A DNA stretch of 45,170 bases, taken from assembly GCA_944387205.1 (NCBI GenBank), contig CALXDZ010000128.1, positions 1 through 45,170 of the forward strand, read 5' to 3'. The notes beneath the pieces were generated by a model. The model had not been told where the DNA came from. It saw nothing but the letters and a program-made list of their open reading frames with translations, and searched no databases. This DNA is from an uncultured Oscillospiraceae bacterium. GTDB lineage: Bacteria; Bacillota; Clostridia; Oscillospirales; Oscillospiraceae. The position numbers were made by a program, and so were the translations under genes. Each line of letters starts with the position of its first letter. The stretch's first letter is position 1. This document shows, piece after piece, positions 33,349 through 41,315 of the stretch.

Positions 33349-33498
33349 TTACTTGGTTTCCGTGTGAAGCGTGTGCTTCCTGCAGAAGGGGCAATACTTG
33401 TTCATCTCAAGACGGTCGGGATCGTTCTTCTTGTTCTTCATGGTGTTGTAGTTTCTTTGCTTGCACTCGTTGCATCTCAAAGTGATCTTAACTCGCAT
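33349..33498 (-). CDS. rpmG: 50S ribosomal protein L33
   Basis: A 49-residue protein: it begins [19 protein letters not shown] and ends [16 protein letters not shown]. Both CxxC pairs (CNEC and CPFC) are present, so this is the zinc-binding C+ form. The ATG at 33498 follows AAGGAGGTGCCGTTAG. It is the first gene of the secE-nusG operon, as in many Firmicutes, and lies just downstream of the promoter at 33632-33660. Confidence 0.97.
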   Translation of the reverse strand: MRVKITLRCNECKQRNYNTMKNKKNDPDRLEMNKYCPFCRKHTLHTETK

Positions 33499-33631
33499 CT
33501 AACGGCACCTCCTTATACTTGGGTATCTTCGCGATACCACTTGCCTCCCTGCCATTTCGCAGGGGCATCTTCCACCGCGTGAAAAGCGAAAAATGCGCAG
33601 GACAAAAGAGCCCCTTTCACAGGTAAAAATG

Positions 33632-33660
33632 ATTGTAGCACAATTTCGCCCACTGGTCAA
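33632..33660 (-). promoter_or_regulatory. Promoter of the rpmG-secE-nusG-rplK-rplA operon
   Basis: On the minus strand TTGACC (complement of 33655-33660), 17 bases, TACAAT (complement of 33632-33637). The transcript has a leader of about 125 bases in which I recognise no known element. Confidence 0.75.
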
Positions 33661-33689
33661 CTATTTTTTTCAAAAAAACGTCAGTTTTT

Positions 33690-34277
33690 TCAAGACACTG
33701 CCTCCGGCCTGGAAAAGGCCTCCAGAACCGCTTGGATTTGCTCCTGCGGCAGAGTGCTGAGTGCCACTGGTGCCGCCGGGTCCTTCCCCCGGGGTGCAAG
33801 CTCCCGCTCGTACCACAGCACATCCCACCAGGCGCCGTTTTTATAGCCCGCCATGCGGTGGACCGCTGTCTGACAGAAGCCCACGGCTTGGTGGAGGGCT
33901 TGGCTGGCGGGATTGGGTGATGTCACCAGGGCATGAGCCGTCAGAATCCCCTGCATCTTCAAAAGCTCCAGCAGTGCCCCATACAGCCACCGGCCCAGGC
34001 CCTTGCCTCTGGCGTCCCGGTCCAGATACAGCGACAGCTCCGCGTTCCACTGGTAGGCCGCCCGCTCCATGTGCCGGTGGGCGTAGCCATAGCCCAGGAT
34101 GTGCCCGTCCTCCTCCCAGACCAAATAGGGGTACTCCTCCAGAATCCCGGCAATCCGGGCAGAGAACTCCGCCTGGGTAGGAAGCTCATATTCAAAGGTA
34201 ATCGGCGTGTCGATATATTGGCCGTAGATGGCCAGTAATTCCGCCGTGTCGGCGGTGGTTGCCATACGAATCCCCAT
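33690..34277 (-). CDS. GNAT N-acetyltransferase, phosphinothricin-type
   Basis: A 195-residue acetyl-CoA-dependent acetyltransferase. The opening IRMATTADTAELLAIYGQYIDTPITFEYELPT matches the phosphinothricin/methionine sulfoximine acetyltransferase group; the acetyl-CoA loop is RDARGKGLGRWLYGALLELL (about 94-113), and NPASQALHQAVGF follows. Residues after about 160 extend beyond the usual core. The ATG at 34277 is chosen (GGGAGG 8 bases upstream); the reading frame to 34433 lacks such a site. Substrate is probably a small amine such as an amino-acid analogue, which remains a family inference. Confidence 0.9.
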   Translation of the reverse strand: MGIRMATTADTAELLAIYGQYIDTPITFEYELPTQAEFSARIAGILEEYPYLVWEEDGHILGYGYAHRHMERAAYQWNAELSLYLDRDARGKGLGRWLYGALLELLKMQGILTAHALVTSPNPASQALHQAVGFCQTAVHRMAGYKNGAWWDVLWYERELAPRGKDPAAPVALSTLPQEQIQAVLEAFSRPEAVS

Positions 34278-34346
34278 GGGACATCCTCCCTTTTGCATTG
34301 CAATTTCCTTCCGTTTTACCATAGCTTTCCCCGCAATGCAAGTGCC

Positions 34347-34375
34347 TTGCACCGTCAGAGCCAGTATGGTATCAT
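34347..34375 (+). promoter_or_regulatory. Promoter of the VanX-like gene
   Basis: TTGCAC (34347-34352), 17 bases, TATCAT (34370-34375), about 45 bases before the ATG at 34420. Confidence 0.5.
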
Positions 34376-34419
34376 AATAAATATATAGAAATGTCCTCCA
34401 AGGAGAAAGGAGGCCCGCT

Positions 34420-35142
34420 ATGAAACGGCGCACTCTGGCCCTGCTGCTGACATCTGTTGCAGCGCTGCTCTCCGCCTGCGGCCAAAGCCCCTCCCCTGCC
34501 CCGGGGTCGGAGACAGCAGAGGCATCGGAACAAACTCCCCTGCCGGAGTCCGTTTCAGAGCCGGACCCCCTGCCGGGACCGGAGAGCGTCCCAGAGCCGG
34601 CGGCGGAAGACTTTGTCCCGGTGGCGGACTACCTGCCCCAGGTCCGGGTGGACCTGCGCTATGCCGGCAGCGACAACTTCACCGGCCAGACCATCTATGA
34701 CTTCACCAACGCCTATCTCCGGTACGGCACGGTCCAAAAGCTCTCCCAGGCCCAGGAGGCCCTGGAGGAGGCCGGGTATTCCCTGCTGATCTGGGACGCC
34801 TTTCGGCCTGTGGAGGCCCAGTTCCGGCTCTGGGAGATCTGCCCGGACCCGGTGTATGTAGCCAACCCGGAAACAGGCTATTCCTCCCACAGCCGAGGCA
34901 ACACCGTGGATGTGACGCTGACGGACCTGGCGGGAAACGCCGTGGAAATGCCCAGCGGCTTTGACGACTTCTCCCCCCTGGCGGACCGGGATTACAGCGA
35001 CGTGCCGGCGGAGGCCGCCGCTCACGCCCAGCTGCTGGAGGAAGTGATGACCGCCTGCGGCTTCCGCCCGTACAGCGGCGAGTGGTGGCACTTCAGCGAC
35101 ACCGACGAATACCCCGTGGAGGAGACCTTGTCCCCGGATTGA
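34420..35142 (+). CDS. VanX-like D-Ala-D-Ala dipeptidase lipoprotein
   Basis: A 240-residue M15D peptidase. It begins with a lipoprotein signal peptide, lipobox LLSAC with Cys20, followed by a Pro/Glu/Ser-rich linker (about 21-60). The catalytic part has DAFRP (Arg stabilising the substrate), SHSRGNTVDVTL (zinc His and Asp, about 155-166) and GEWWHF (catalytic Glu and zinc His near 223-228). So it is an exported zinc dipeptidase likely to cleave D-Ala-D-Ala or related wall peptides outside the membrane. No vanH, ligase or vanRS gene is nearby, so it is more likely a wall-recycling enzyme than a resistance determinant. ATG at 34420 follows AGAAAGGAGG. Confidence 0.9.
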   Translation: MKRRTLALLLTSVAALLSACGQSPSPAPGSETAEASEQTPLPESVSEPDPLPGPESVPEPAAEDFVPVADYLPQVRVDLRYAGSDNFTGQTIYDFTNAYLRYGTVQKLSQAQEALEEAGYSLLIWDAFRPVEAQFRLWEICPDPVYVANPETGYSSHSRGNTVDVTLTDLAGNAVEMPSGFDDFSPLADRDYSDVPAEAAAHAQLLEEVMTACGFRPYSGEWWHFSDTDEYPVEETLSPD

Positions 35143-35159
35143 GAAAGGAGCACCCCATT

Positions 35160-35585
35160 ATGCGCATCATGGCCATCGATTACGGCGACGCCCACACCGG
35201 CATCGCTGTCTCAGACCCCACCGGCTTTCTGGCCGGCTTCACCACCACCATCCACAGCCGCCGGCAGGAGGAGGTGGTGTCCGAGATTTGCACCCTAGCC
35301 CGGAAACACGGCGCCCAGGAGCTGGTGCTGGGCCACCCCAGGAACATGGATGGCACCCTGGGCCCCCGTGCGGAAAAGGCGGAGGCCCTGGCGGAGATCC
35401 TGCGGGAGACCACCGGGCTGCCGGTGGTACTGTGGGACGAGCGCCGCACCACCATCGACGCCCACCAGATCCTGATGGGCACCGGAAAAAACGCCAAAAA
35501 GCGGAAAAAGACCGTGGATGCCGTGGCCGCCGCGCTGATCCTGGAGGGCTACCTCACCTTCCGCAGCCGCCCGCCCCAGGCCTGA
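35160..35585 (+). CDS. ruvX: Holliday junction resolvase RuvX (YqgF)
   Basis: A 141-residue RNase H-fold nuclease implicated in Holliday junction resolution and pre-16S rRNA 5' end maturation. Motifs: IMAIDYGDAHTGIAVSDP (first catalytic Asp), LVLGHPRNMDGTLGPRAE (acidic site), VVLWDERRTTIDA and the final KKRKKTVDAVAAALILEGYL. ATG at 35160 follows AAAGGAGCACCCC. It is 17 bases after the dipeptidase gene and probably co-transcribed with it. Confidence 0.95.
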   Translation: MRIMAIDYGDAHTGIAVSDPTGFLAGFTTTIHSRRQEEVVSEICTLARKHGAQELVLGHPRNMDGTLGPRAEKAEALAEILRETTGLPVVLWDERRTTIDAHQILMGTGKNAKKRKKTVDAVAAALILEGYLTFRSRPPQA

Positions 35586-35592
35586 CCCTCTT

Positions 35593-35620
35593 CCCCGGCG
35601 GATATCCGCCGGGGTCTTTT
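35593..35620 (+). terminator. Terminator after ruvX
   Basis: CCCCGGCGG-ATAT-CCGCCGGGG stem followed by TCTTTT. Confidence 0.85.
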
Positions 35621-35624
35621 GCTC

Positions 35625-35653
35625 TTGACAAATACCCCCTAGGGGTATATACT
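35625..35653 (+). promoter_or_regulatory. Promoter of the copper operon with CsoR operator 1
   Basis: TTGACA (35625-35630), 17 bases, TATACT (35648-35653). Between the two elements lies ATACCCCCTAGGGGTAT (35632-35648), an inverted repeat that matches the known CsoR binding pattern, so apo-CsoR would block RNA polymerase and Cu(I) would release it. Confidence 0.9.
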
Positions 35654-35670
35654 GTTCTCCAGAAAGCAGA

Positions 35671-35687
35671 ATACCCCCGAGGGGTAT
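35671..35687 (+). promoter_or_regulatory. CsoR operator 2
   Basis: A second copy of the site, ATACCCCCGAGGGGTAT, lies downstream of the -10 element, just before the AAGGAGG ribosome site of copA. Center-to-center distance from the first copy is 39 bases. Confidence 0.85.
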
Positions 35688-35702
35688 ATTCAAGGAGGAC
35701 TT

Positions 35703-37955
35703 ATGCGAGAAGAGCGCTATGAGATCAGCGGCATGCACTGTGCCGCCTGCAGCAGCTCCGTGGAGCGGGTCACACGCCGGCTCCCCGGCGTGGAGCGCAG
35801 CGACGTGAATCTGACCACCGGCATCATGACCATCGCCTACGACGAGAACCAGGTGACGCCGGAGGCCATCATCAAAAAGGTGGAGAAGGCGGGCTTCGGC
35901 TGCCGGCAGAAGATGCCGGAGCAGGCCAAGGCCCAGGCACCTTCGGAGGACAAGGCCGAGGCGGAGCTGCGGGAAAAAAAGCGAAATCTGACCGGCGCCG
36001 TGGTGGTGACGCTGCTTCTTTTATATGTGTCCATGGGGCAGATGCTGCCCTTCGGCCTGCCGCCTCTGCCGGTGCCGGACATCATGGATATGCACACCCA
36101 TCCGGTGAACTTCGCCATCACCCAGCTGCTGCTGGTGATCCCGGCCATGTGGTTCGGCCGCAGCTACCTCATCAGCGGCTTCAAGGCCCTGATCCACCGC
36201 AGCCCCAATATGGACTCCCTGGTGGCCATCGGCAGCTCCTGCTCCTTTTTGTACAGTCTGGTGATGACTTACCTGCTCTCCGACGATCCGTCATTGGTCC
36301 ACAACCTCTACTATGAATCCGCCGCCGTGGTGTTGACCCTCATCAGCGTGGGTAAATTCCTGGAGAGCCGCAATGTCCAAAAGACCAAGGGCGCCATCAC
36401 CCGCCTGATGGAGCTGCGGCCCGACGTGGCCATCCTGGCAGAGACCGGCCAGGAGGTGCCCACCTCCTCTTTGCAGGTGGGAAATGTGATCCTGGTGAAG
36501 CCCGGCGGGAAGATCCCCGCCGACGGCACCGTGGTCAAGGGCTCCAGCTCCGTCAACGAGGCCATGCTCACCGGCGAGAGCCTGCCGGTGGAAAAGGAAG
36601 TCGGGTCGGAGGTCATCGGCGGCAGCATCAACCAGGACGGCGTCCTCTACGTCTCCGTCACCCACACCGGTGAGGATTCCACCCTGTCCAAGATCATCCG
36701 CTTTGTGGAGGACGCCCAGGGCAAAAAGGCCCCCATCTCCCGGGTGGCCGACAAGGTGGCCGGCGTGTTTGTGCCCGTGGTCATGACCATCGCCCTGGCG
36801 GCGGCCGTTGTCTGGCTGGCTCTGGGCTATGAGTTTGCCTTCGCCCTGCGGGTATTCACCTCGGTGCTGGTCATCGCCTGCCCCTGCGCCCTGGGTCTGG
36901 CCACCCCCACCGCCATCATGGTGGGCACGGGCCTGGGGGCCTCCAACGGCATCCTCATCCGCAGCGGCGAGGCTCTGGAGACCACCCACAAGACCGACAC
37001 GGTGGTGCTGGACAAGACCGGCACCGTCACCGAAGGCCGCCCGGCGGTGACCCAGGTCCTCTCTCTGGAGCTGCCGGAGCGGGAGCTGGTGGAGCTGGCG
37101 GCATCGGTGGAATCCGTATCCCAGCACCCGCTGGCCAAAGCCATTGTGGACTATGCAAAGGAAAAGTCCTTTACGATCCTTGCCGCTCCGAGAGAGTTTG
37201 AAAATCTCTCCGGCCGGGGCATCCGGGCGGTGCTGGAGAACGGCTCCACAGTGCTGGCGGGCAACCAGCGCCTGATGGAGGAGGCGGGGGCAGACCTGAC
37301 GCCCTTGCGGGCGGAGGCAGAGCGCCTGTCCGGCCAGGGCCAGACCCCCATGTACTTCCTCCGGGACGGCAAGCTTCTGGGCCTCATCAGCGTGGCCGAC
37401 CAGGTGAAGGAGACCAGTGCCGCCGCCATCGCCCATCTCAAGGCCCAGGGCATCCGCACGGTGCTCCTCACCGGCGACAGCCAAGCCGCCGCCCAGTATA
37501 TCGCCTCCCAGGTGGGGGTGGACCAGGTGGTGGCGGAGGTGCTGCCGGAGGAGAAGGCTGGCGTAGTCCAAAAGCTTCAGGCAGAGGGTCGGAAGGTGAT
37601 GATGGTGGGCGACGGCATCAACGACGCCCCCGCCCTGGTCCAGGCCGACATCGGCTGTGCCATCGGCAACGGCAGCGACATCGCCATCGAATCCGCCCAG
37701 GTCATCCTCATGCGGGGGGATCTGAACGACGTGTCCCGGGCCATCCGGCTCAGCCGCCTGACCATCCGCAACATCAAGCAGAACCTGTTCTGGGCCTTCT
37801 GCTACAACACCATCGGAATCCCCATCGCCGCCGGCGCGCTGTACCTGAGCTATCACCTGCTGCTGACCCCCATGTTCGCCGGCGCCGCCATGTCCCTGAG
37901 CTCCATCTTCGTGGTGTCCAACGCCCTGCGGCTGCGATACAAGAAGCTGGACTGA
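35703..37955 (+). CDS. copA: Copper-exporting P-type ATPase
   Basis: A 750-residue P1B-1 ATPase that pumps Cu(I) out of the cytoplasm. It has one N-terminal heavy-metal domain (GMHCAAC, Cys13 and Cys16), then eight predicted membrane segments. The transport motif is [12 protein letters not shown] (Cys393, Cys395), the phosphorylated aspartate is Asp437 in DKTGTVTEG, the nucleotide-binding region includes SQHPLAKAI, and the hinge is [11 protein letters not shown]. The C-terminal membrane pair contains the [12 protein letters not shown] conserved in Cu+ pumps. ATG at 35703 follows AAGGAGG. It heads the operon with csoR and copZ. Confidence 0.97.
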   Translation: MREERYEISGMHCAACSSSVERVTRRLPGVERSDVNLTTGIMTIAYDENQVTPEAIIKKVEKAGFGCRQKMPEQAKAQAPSEDKAEAELREKKRNLTGAVVVTLLLLYVSMGQMLPFGLPPLPVPDIMDMHTHPVNFAITQLLLVIPAMWFGRSYLISGFKALIHRSPNMDSLVAIGSSCSFLYSLVMTYLLSDDPSLVHNLYYESAAVVLTLISVGKFLESRNVQKTKGAITRLMELRPDVAILAETGQEVPTSSLQVGNVILVKPGGKIPADGTVVKGSSSVNEAMLTGESLPVEKEVGSEVIGGSINQDGVLYVSVTHTGEDSTLSKIIRFVEDAQGKKAPISRVADKVAGVFVPVVMTIALAAAVVWLALGYEFAFALRVFTSVLVIACPCALGLATPTAIMVGTGLGASNGILIRSGEALETTHKTDTVVLDKTGTVTEGRPAVTQVLSLELPERELVELAASVESVSQHPLAKAIVDYAKEKSFTILAAPREFENLSGRGIRAVLENGSTVLAGNQRLMEEAGADLTPLRAEAERLSGQGQTPMYFLRDGKLLGLISVADQVKETSAAAIAHLKAQGIRTVLLTGDSQAAAQYIASQVGVDQVVAEVLPEEKAGVVQKLQAEGRKVMMVGDGINDAPALVQADIGCAIGNGSDIAIESAQVILMRGDLNDVSRAIRLSRLTIRNIKQNLFWAFCYNTIGIPIAAGALYLSYHLLLTPMFAGAAMSLSSIFVVSNALRLRYKKLD

Positions 37956-37991
37956 ACATCAGAAAGATTTTGAAAAAAGGAGGCTCGCCCT

Positions 37992-38336
37992 ATGGCCGAT
38001 CTCACTTCCAAAGAAACCGCCGCCCAGGAGCCGGAGGCCGCCTGCTCCTGCCCGTGCACCCGGCACAAGCACCGGGAGGCGGCGGAATACGACGCCCTGC
38101 TGCGTCGCCTGAGCCGCATCGAGGGCCAGGTCCGGGGCATCCGAGGCATGGTGGAAAAGGAAGCCTACTGCACCGACATCCTGACCCAGGTCTCGGCGGT
38201 CCAGGCCGCCCTCAACGCCTTTGCCCGGGAGCTGCTGGGCAACCATATCAAGACCTGCGTGGTCCAGGACATCCAAGCCGGCAAACTGGACGTGGTGGAT
38301 GACCTGCTGAGCACGCTGCAAAAAATGATGAAATAA
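37992..38336 (+). CDS. csoR: CsoR-family copper-sensing repressor
   Basis: A 114-residue four-helix repressor. The Cu(I) site triad is in place: Cys60 (EAYC), His85 (NHIK) and Cys89 (KTCV), giving the canonical C-H-C pattern of copper CsoR rather than of nickel (RcnR) or formaldehyde (FrmR) sensors. DNA-contacting RRLSRIEGQVRGI is at about 38-50. Unusually, the N-terminus carries CSCPCTRHKH (residues 18-27), extra Cys/His residues not needed for the family. It lies 36 bases after copA and should act on the two operators upstream. Confidence 0.95.
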   Translation: MADLTSKETAAQEPEAACSCPCTRHKHREAAEYDALLRRLSRIEGQVRGIRGMVEKEAYCTDILTQVSAVQAALNAFARELLGNHIKTCVVQDIQAGKLDVVDDLLSTLQKMMK

Positions 38337-38350
38337 AAGGAGACTTCGCT

Positions 38351-38545
38351 ATGAAAACCATTTCCGTTCCCGACATGATGTGTGAAAACTGCGTCAAGCG
38401 CATCACCAAGGCCCTTACCGACGCGGACCTCAAGTTCCAGGTGTCCCTGGCTGACAAGACCGTCACCATCGACGGCTGCGACAACTGCCTCAAGACCGCC
38501 ATGGAGGAGCTGGAGGATCTGGGCTTCACCCCCAAGGCCCTGTAA
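38351..38545 (+). CDS. copZ: Copper chaperone (heavy-metal-associated domain)
   Basis: A 64-residue HMA domain with the metal motif MMCENC (Cys11 and Cys14), expected to pass Cu(I) to CopA and CsoR. A second Cys pair, CDNC near residues 43-46, is unusual for a CopZ and could give a further metal site. It is the third gene of the copper operon, 14 bases after csoR, with AAAGGAGA upstream, and is ended by a strong terminator. Confidence 0.92.
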   Translation: MKTISVPDMMCENCVKRITKALTDADLKFQVSLADKTVTIDGCDNCLKTAMEELEDLGFTPKAL

Positions 38546-38570
38546 GCCTCACCGTCCACGCATCAGTAAA

Positions 38571-38608
38571 ACAGCGGAGCGGACCCAAGGTCCGCTCCGC
38601 TGTTTTTT
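38571..38608 (+). terminator. Terminator of the copper operon
   Basis: ACAGCGGAGCGGACC / GGTCCGCTCCGCTGT, 15-bp stem with CAA loop, followed by TTTTT. Confidence 0.93.
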
Positions 38609-38627
38609 CAATTTTTTCCATCGGCTA

Positions 38628-38656
38628 TTGAAGTCGCACAAGAAAAGTGGTAATAT
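38628..38656 (+). promoter_or_regulatory. Promoter of the 173-aa membrane protein gene
   Basis: TTGAAG (38628-38633), 17 bases, TAATAT (38651-38656). Confidence 0.55.
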
Positions 38657-38741
38657 AAACGTAGCAAATCAGTGAAATTGACCATTCTTCAAGCTTGTGA
38701 TCTCCCTACTTTGCAAGCAGGGCCGCAGAAAGGAGGCCGCC

Positions 38742-39263
38742 ATGAAGAAAAAAGGGATGCTCTACCTCTGGTTTGTCGCTGTGATCGACCTTCTCTTTCT
38801 CTTCTTCTTTTGCGGTCTTCTTTTGACCCAGTTTGGGGCCTCTCTCCCGCTGATCTCCCATTGGGTCCAGTTTCCCGCTCCGGAGGAAGCGGAGCAGATG
38901 GGAACCATAACAGTCGTCATAAACTACTTTCTCCGTTTGTATATCCTATGCGCTGTGGTGGATGTGCTCACCCAGCTTGCCTACACCTTTTTACTCTATG
39001 GGCACTTTCTGGGCAGGATCTACGGTGCAAAGCCAGATCCAGTCCTGCCTGTTAGTCGGCGGGTCATGTTATGGTCTTCTTTGCCGGTCTTGGCAATCGG
39101 GGTGGGACTTCTTTTTCTCAACCATCAGATGTCGTCTCAATCCTACGCCCGGTTTTGGATCCTTCCGTTGTTCCTGGCCCTTTATCCTCTGGATTACTGC
39201 ATTTTCTTTTTCTACGGCATCCTCCAGGCCCACCGGCAGAAAAAGGAGGAGCCGCTCCTCTAG
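38742..39263 (+). CDS. Polytopic membrane protein of unknown function
   Basis: A 173-residue protein with four hydrophobic segments: about 6-27, 55-80 (YFLRLYILCAVVDVLTQLAYTFLLYG), 105-124 and 134-158. There is no recognised motif or catalytic residue. ATG at 38742 follows AAAGGAGGCCGCC. It is a single gene between the copper operon terminator and its own terminator at 39287. It may be a recently acquired or lineage-specific gene: its sequence is visibly more T-rich than the neighbouring genes. Confidence 0.78.
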   Translation: MKKKGMLYLWFVAVIDLLFLFFFCGLLLTQFGASLPLISHWVQFPAPEEAEQMGTITVVINYFLRLYILCAVVDVLTQLAYTFLLYGHFLGRIYGAKPDPVLPVSRRVMLWSSLPVLAIGVGLLFLNHQMSSQSYARFWILPLFLALYPLDYCIFFFYGILQAHRQKKEEPLL

Positions 39264-39286
39264 CACGCACCGCCTCGATATCCCGA

Positions 39287-39321
39287 GGGAGGGGAGGACG
39301 AAAGTCCTCCCCTCCCTTTTT
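39287..39321 (+). terminator. Terminator of the 173-aa membrane protein gene
   Basis: GGGAGGGGAGGAC-GAAA-GTCCTCCCCTCCC stem with a GAAA tetraloop, followed by TTTTTCTTT. Confidence 0.92.
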
Positions 39322-39333
39322 CTTTCCCTAGGT

Positions 39334-40722
39334 CTAGGCCTCCTCCAACAGGTTCCGCAGCAGCCCAAGGCCCCGTTCCAGCTCCTGCCGGCTCCGGGGC
39401 GAGCTGATGGCCAGCCGGACCCCCGGCGTGACCCGTCCGCCGCCTACGGCAAAGCGCTCCCAGCCAAAGACCTGGACGCCCCGGGCCCGGGCCGCCTCCT
39501 CAAAGCTCCGGCCGGACCACCCAGGGGGCAGCTCCAGCCACCGGAACTGAGCGCCACTTTCCCCCAGCAGGGAAAAGTTCCCCAGGTACCGCTCCGTCAG
39601 CTGGTTGCGCCGGCGCAGCTCCCGGCGCTTCTCCTCCACCATCTGCCGGGCAAGACCACTGTCGATAAGCTGGGAGACCACTTCCGCCTCCAGCGGCGGA
39701 GCCATGACATTGAGGGCGTCGCCTCCACCGGCCAGGGCCTGGGCATACCGGGGCGGCATCCCCACAAAGGCGATGCGCAGACCGGCGGAGAGGGCGTTGG
39801 AGACTGTGGAGAGATAGACGCACTGCTCCGGCGCCAGGGCCGCCAGCGGCGGCAGCGGTGCGGGGGACAAAAAGGAGTAGGTCCCATCCTCCAAACACAG
39901 CAATTCCCGCCGCCGGATCAGCTCCGCCAGAGCCGCCCGCTGGCCGCTGTCCATGGTCGCAGCGGTGGGATTGTGGTGATCGGGGCTCACATAGAGGCCC
40001 CGGACTCCCTCGTTGCGGCACAGCTGGTCCAGCACCTCCAGATCCAGCCCGCCTCTTCGGCAGGGCACGGGCAGCAGCTGGACCCCCAGCAGCCCCGCCA
40101 GCTTTTTCACGCCCGGGTAGGTCAAGGCGCTGACCGCCAGCTTGTCCCCGCTGCGCAGCAGCGCCGTCATGGCCACCGCCAGGGAGTTTTGAAGTCCCGC
40201 TGTCAGGAGGATCCGCTCCGGCGGCACCTCCAGTCCCATCCATTCCAGCCACCGCTGGCCGCTGCGCCGGTGGGAGAGGCGTCCGGCGGTCTCACCGTAT
40301 TCCAGAACGGCGCTGACATTGGCCTTTTTCAGCAGCCGGCGGAGGGTCTCCACCACATAGGCGTTCTGTTCATACAGCGGGTGGGAGGCCCCCAGGTTGA
40401 TGCACCGATCCAAGCCCGTCTCATCCAGCATGGGCAGATCGGAGCCCACGCCGGCGGCGATGTAGGTCCCCCGCCCGGTCTCCCCGCAGATCAGGCCCTT
40501 TTCCGCGCACAGCTTGAAGGCCCGGGCCACCGTGCTCAAATTCACGTCCAGATAGTCCGCCAGCTCCCGCTGGGGCGGCAGCTTGTCCCCCGGACCCAGG
40601 AGCCCGCTGCGGATATCCGCCTCCAGCTGCCCGGCGATCTCCCGATAGAGGGGCTCCTCCCCCGTTCGGCGCAAGCTGGGCCGCCAGGTCATGGGATAGT
40701 CGTCAAAGGAATTGACAGGCAC
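39334..40722 (-). CDS. MocR-type regulator (GntR HTH + aminotransferase domain)
   Basis: A 462-residue fusion. Residues about 22-92 form a GntR winged helix (PLYREIAGQLEADIRSGLLGPGDKLPPQRELADYLDVNLSTVARAF) and residues about 110-460 a fold-type I aminotransferase domain that should bind PLP (SPDHHNPTA and the Lys region SALTYPGVKKLA are visible). MocR proteins such as GabR and PdxR use this domain as a sensor of PLP and amino-donor ligands. Start is GTG at 40722 with GGGAGGG upstream. It is divergent from the deformylase-like and racemase-like genes, so it probably controls them through the repeats at 40752-40783. Confidence 0.9.
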   Translation of the reverse strand: MPVNSFDDYPMTWRPSLRRTGEEPLYREIAGQLEADIRSGLLGPGDKLPPQRELADYLDVNLSTVARAFKLCAEKGLICGETGRGTYIAAGVGSDLPMLDETGLDRCINLGASHPLYEQNAYVVETLRRLLKKANVSAVLEYGETAGRLSHRRSGQRWLEWMGLEVPPERILLTAGLQNSLAVAMTALLRSGDKLAVSALTYPGVKKLAGLLGVQLLPVPCRRGGLDLEVLDQLCRNEGVRGLYVSPDHHNPTAATMDSGQRAALAELIRRRELLCLEDGTYSFLSPAPLPPLAALAPEQCVYLSTVSNALSAGLRIAFVGMPPRYAQALAGGGDALNVMAPPLEAEVVSQLIDSGLARQMVEEKRRELRRRNQLTERYLGNFSLLGESGAQFRWLELPPGWSGRSFEEAARARGVQVFGWERFAVGGGRVTPGVRLAISSPRSRQELERGLGLLRNLLEEA

Positions 40723-40751
40723 GGTCCTTCCCTCCCCGTTTTATTGTAGTG

Positions 40752-40783
40752 CGAACAATTTTACCATTGCAGCCGAACAATTT
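40752..40783. repeat. Direct repeats, probable MocR operator
   Basis: CGAACAATTT occurs at 40752-40761 and 40774-40783, 22 bases apart, close to two turns of DNA. Direct repeats about two turns apart upstream of the divergent genes are the usual MocR (GabR/PdxR) binding arrangement. An inverted ATTGT (40743-40747) adds a third half-site. Confidence 0.6.
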
Positions 40784-40829
40784 CAAGGCTATACTGGACT
40801 CATACCAGATCGAAAAAGGAGGTCACACG

Positions 40830-41315
40830 ATGGAACGAACCATTTTGCTGCTGGGCGATCCCGCCCTGTATGAGGTCAGTGAGCCGGTGACAGAGGAGGA
40901 GCTCCCCCAGCTGCGGGGCGTGGTGGAGGACCTGCACGACACTTTGATGGCGTTCCGGCGGAAGTATCACGCCGGGCGGGCCATCGCCGCCCCCCAGATC
41001 GGCGTACGCAAGCGGCTTTTGTACATGTGCATCGACCATCCGGTGGTGTTCCTCAACCCGATGCTGGAGCCTCTGGGAACGGAGACCATGGAGGTGATGG
41101 ACGACTGCATGTCCTTCCCCGGTCTGCTGGTGAAGGTCCAGCGGGCCCGGCGCTGCCGCATCCGCTACCGGGACATGGACTGGAACCAGCAGGAGATGGT
41201 CCTGGAGGGGGATCTTTCCGAGCTGCTGCAGCATGAATATGACCACCTGGACGGCATTCTGGCCACCATGCGGGCCATGGACAGCCGCTCCTACTTCCTC
41301 AAGGAGGCTCTGTGA
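40830..41315 (+). CDS. Peptide deformylase-like protein
   Basis: A 161-residue protein of the peptide deformylase fold, which removes formyl groups from nascent Met. Metal ligands are in place: Cys93 and HEYDH (His135, Glu136, His139). However, motif 1 reads GRAIAAPQIG (Ala51 where the family has Gly) and motif 2 reads DDCMS (91-95) instead of EGCLS. It may be a deformylase paralogue with altered substrate. ATG at 40830 follows AAAGGAGG. Its TGA overlaps the ATG of the next gene, so the two are coupled, and both lie opposite the MocR-type gene. Confidence 0.85.
   Translation: MERTILLLGDPALYEVSEPVTEEELPQLRGVVEDLHDTLMAFRRKYHAGRAIAAPQIGVRKRLLYMCIDHPVVFLNPMLEPLGTETMEVMDDCMSFPGLLVKVQRARRCRIRYRDMDWNQQEMVLEGDLSELLQHEYDHLDGILATMRAMDSRSYFLKEAL

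Noticed and set aside
33499-33631. Possible tRNA gene upstream of rpmG
   Set aside because: A tRNA (often tRNA-Trp) may precede secE in some bacteria, but I found no cloverleaf with a T-loop GGTTCGAATCC-like sequence here.
34420-35142. Vancomycin-resistance determinant
   Set aside because: The dipeptidase is an exported lipoprotein with no vanH, vanA/B-type ligase or two-component system nearby.
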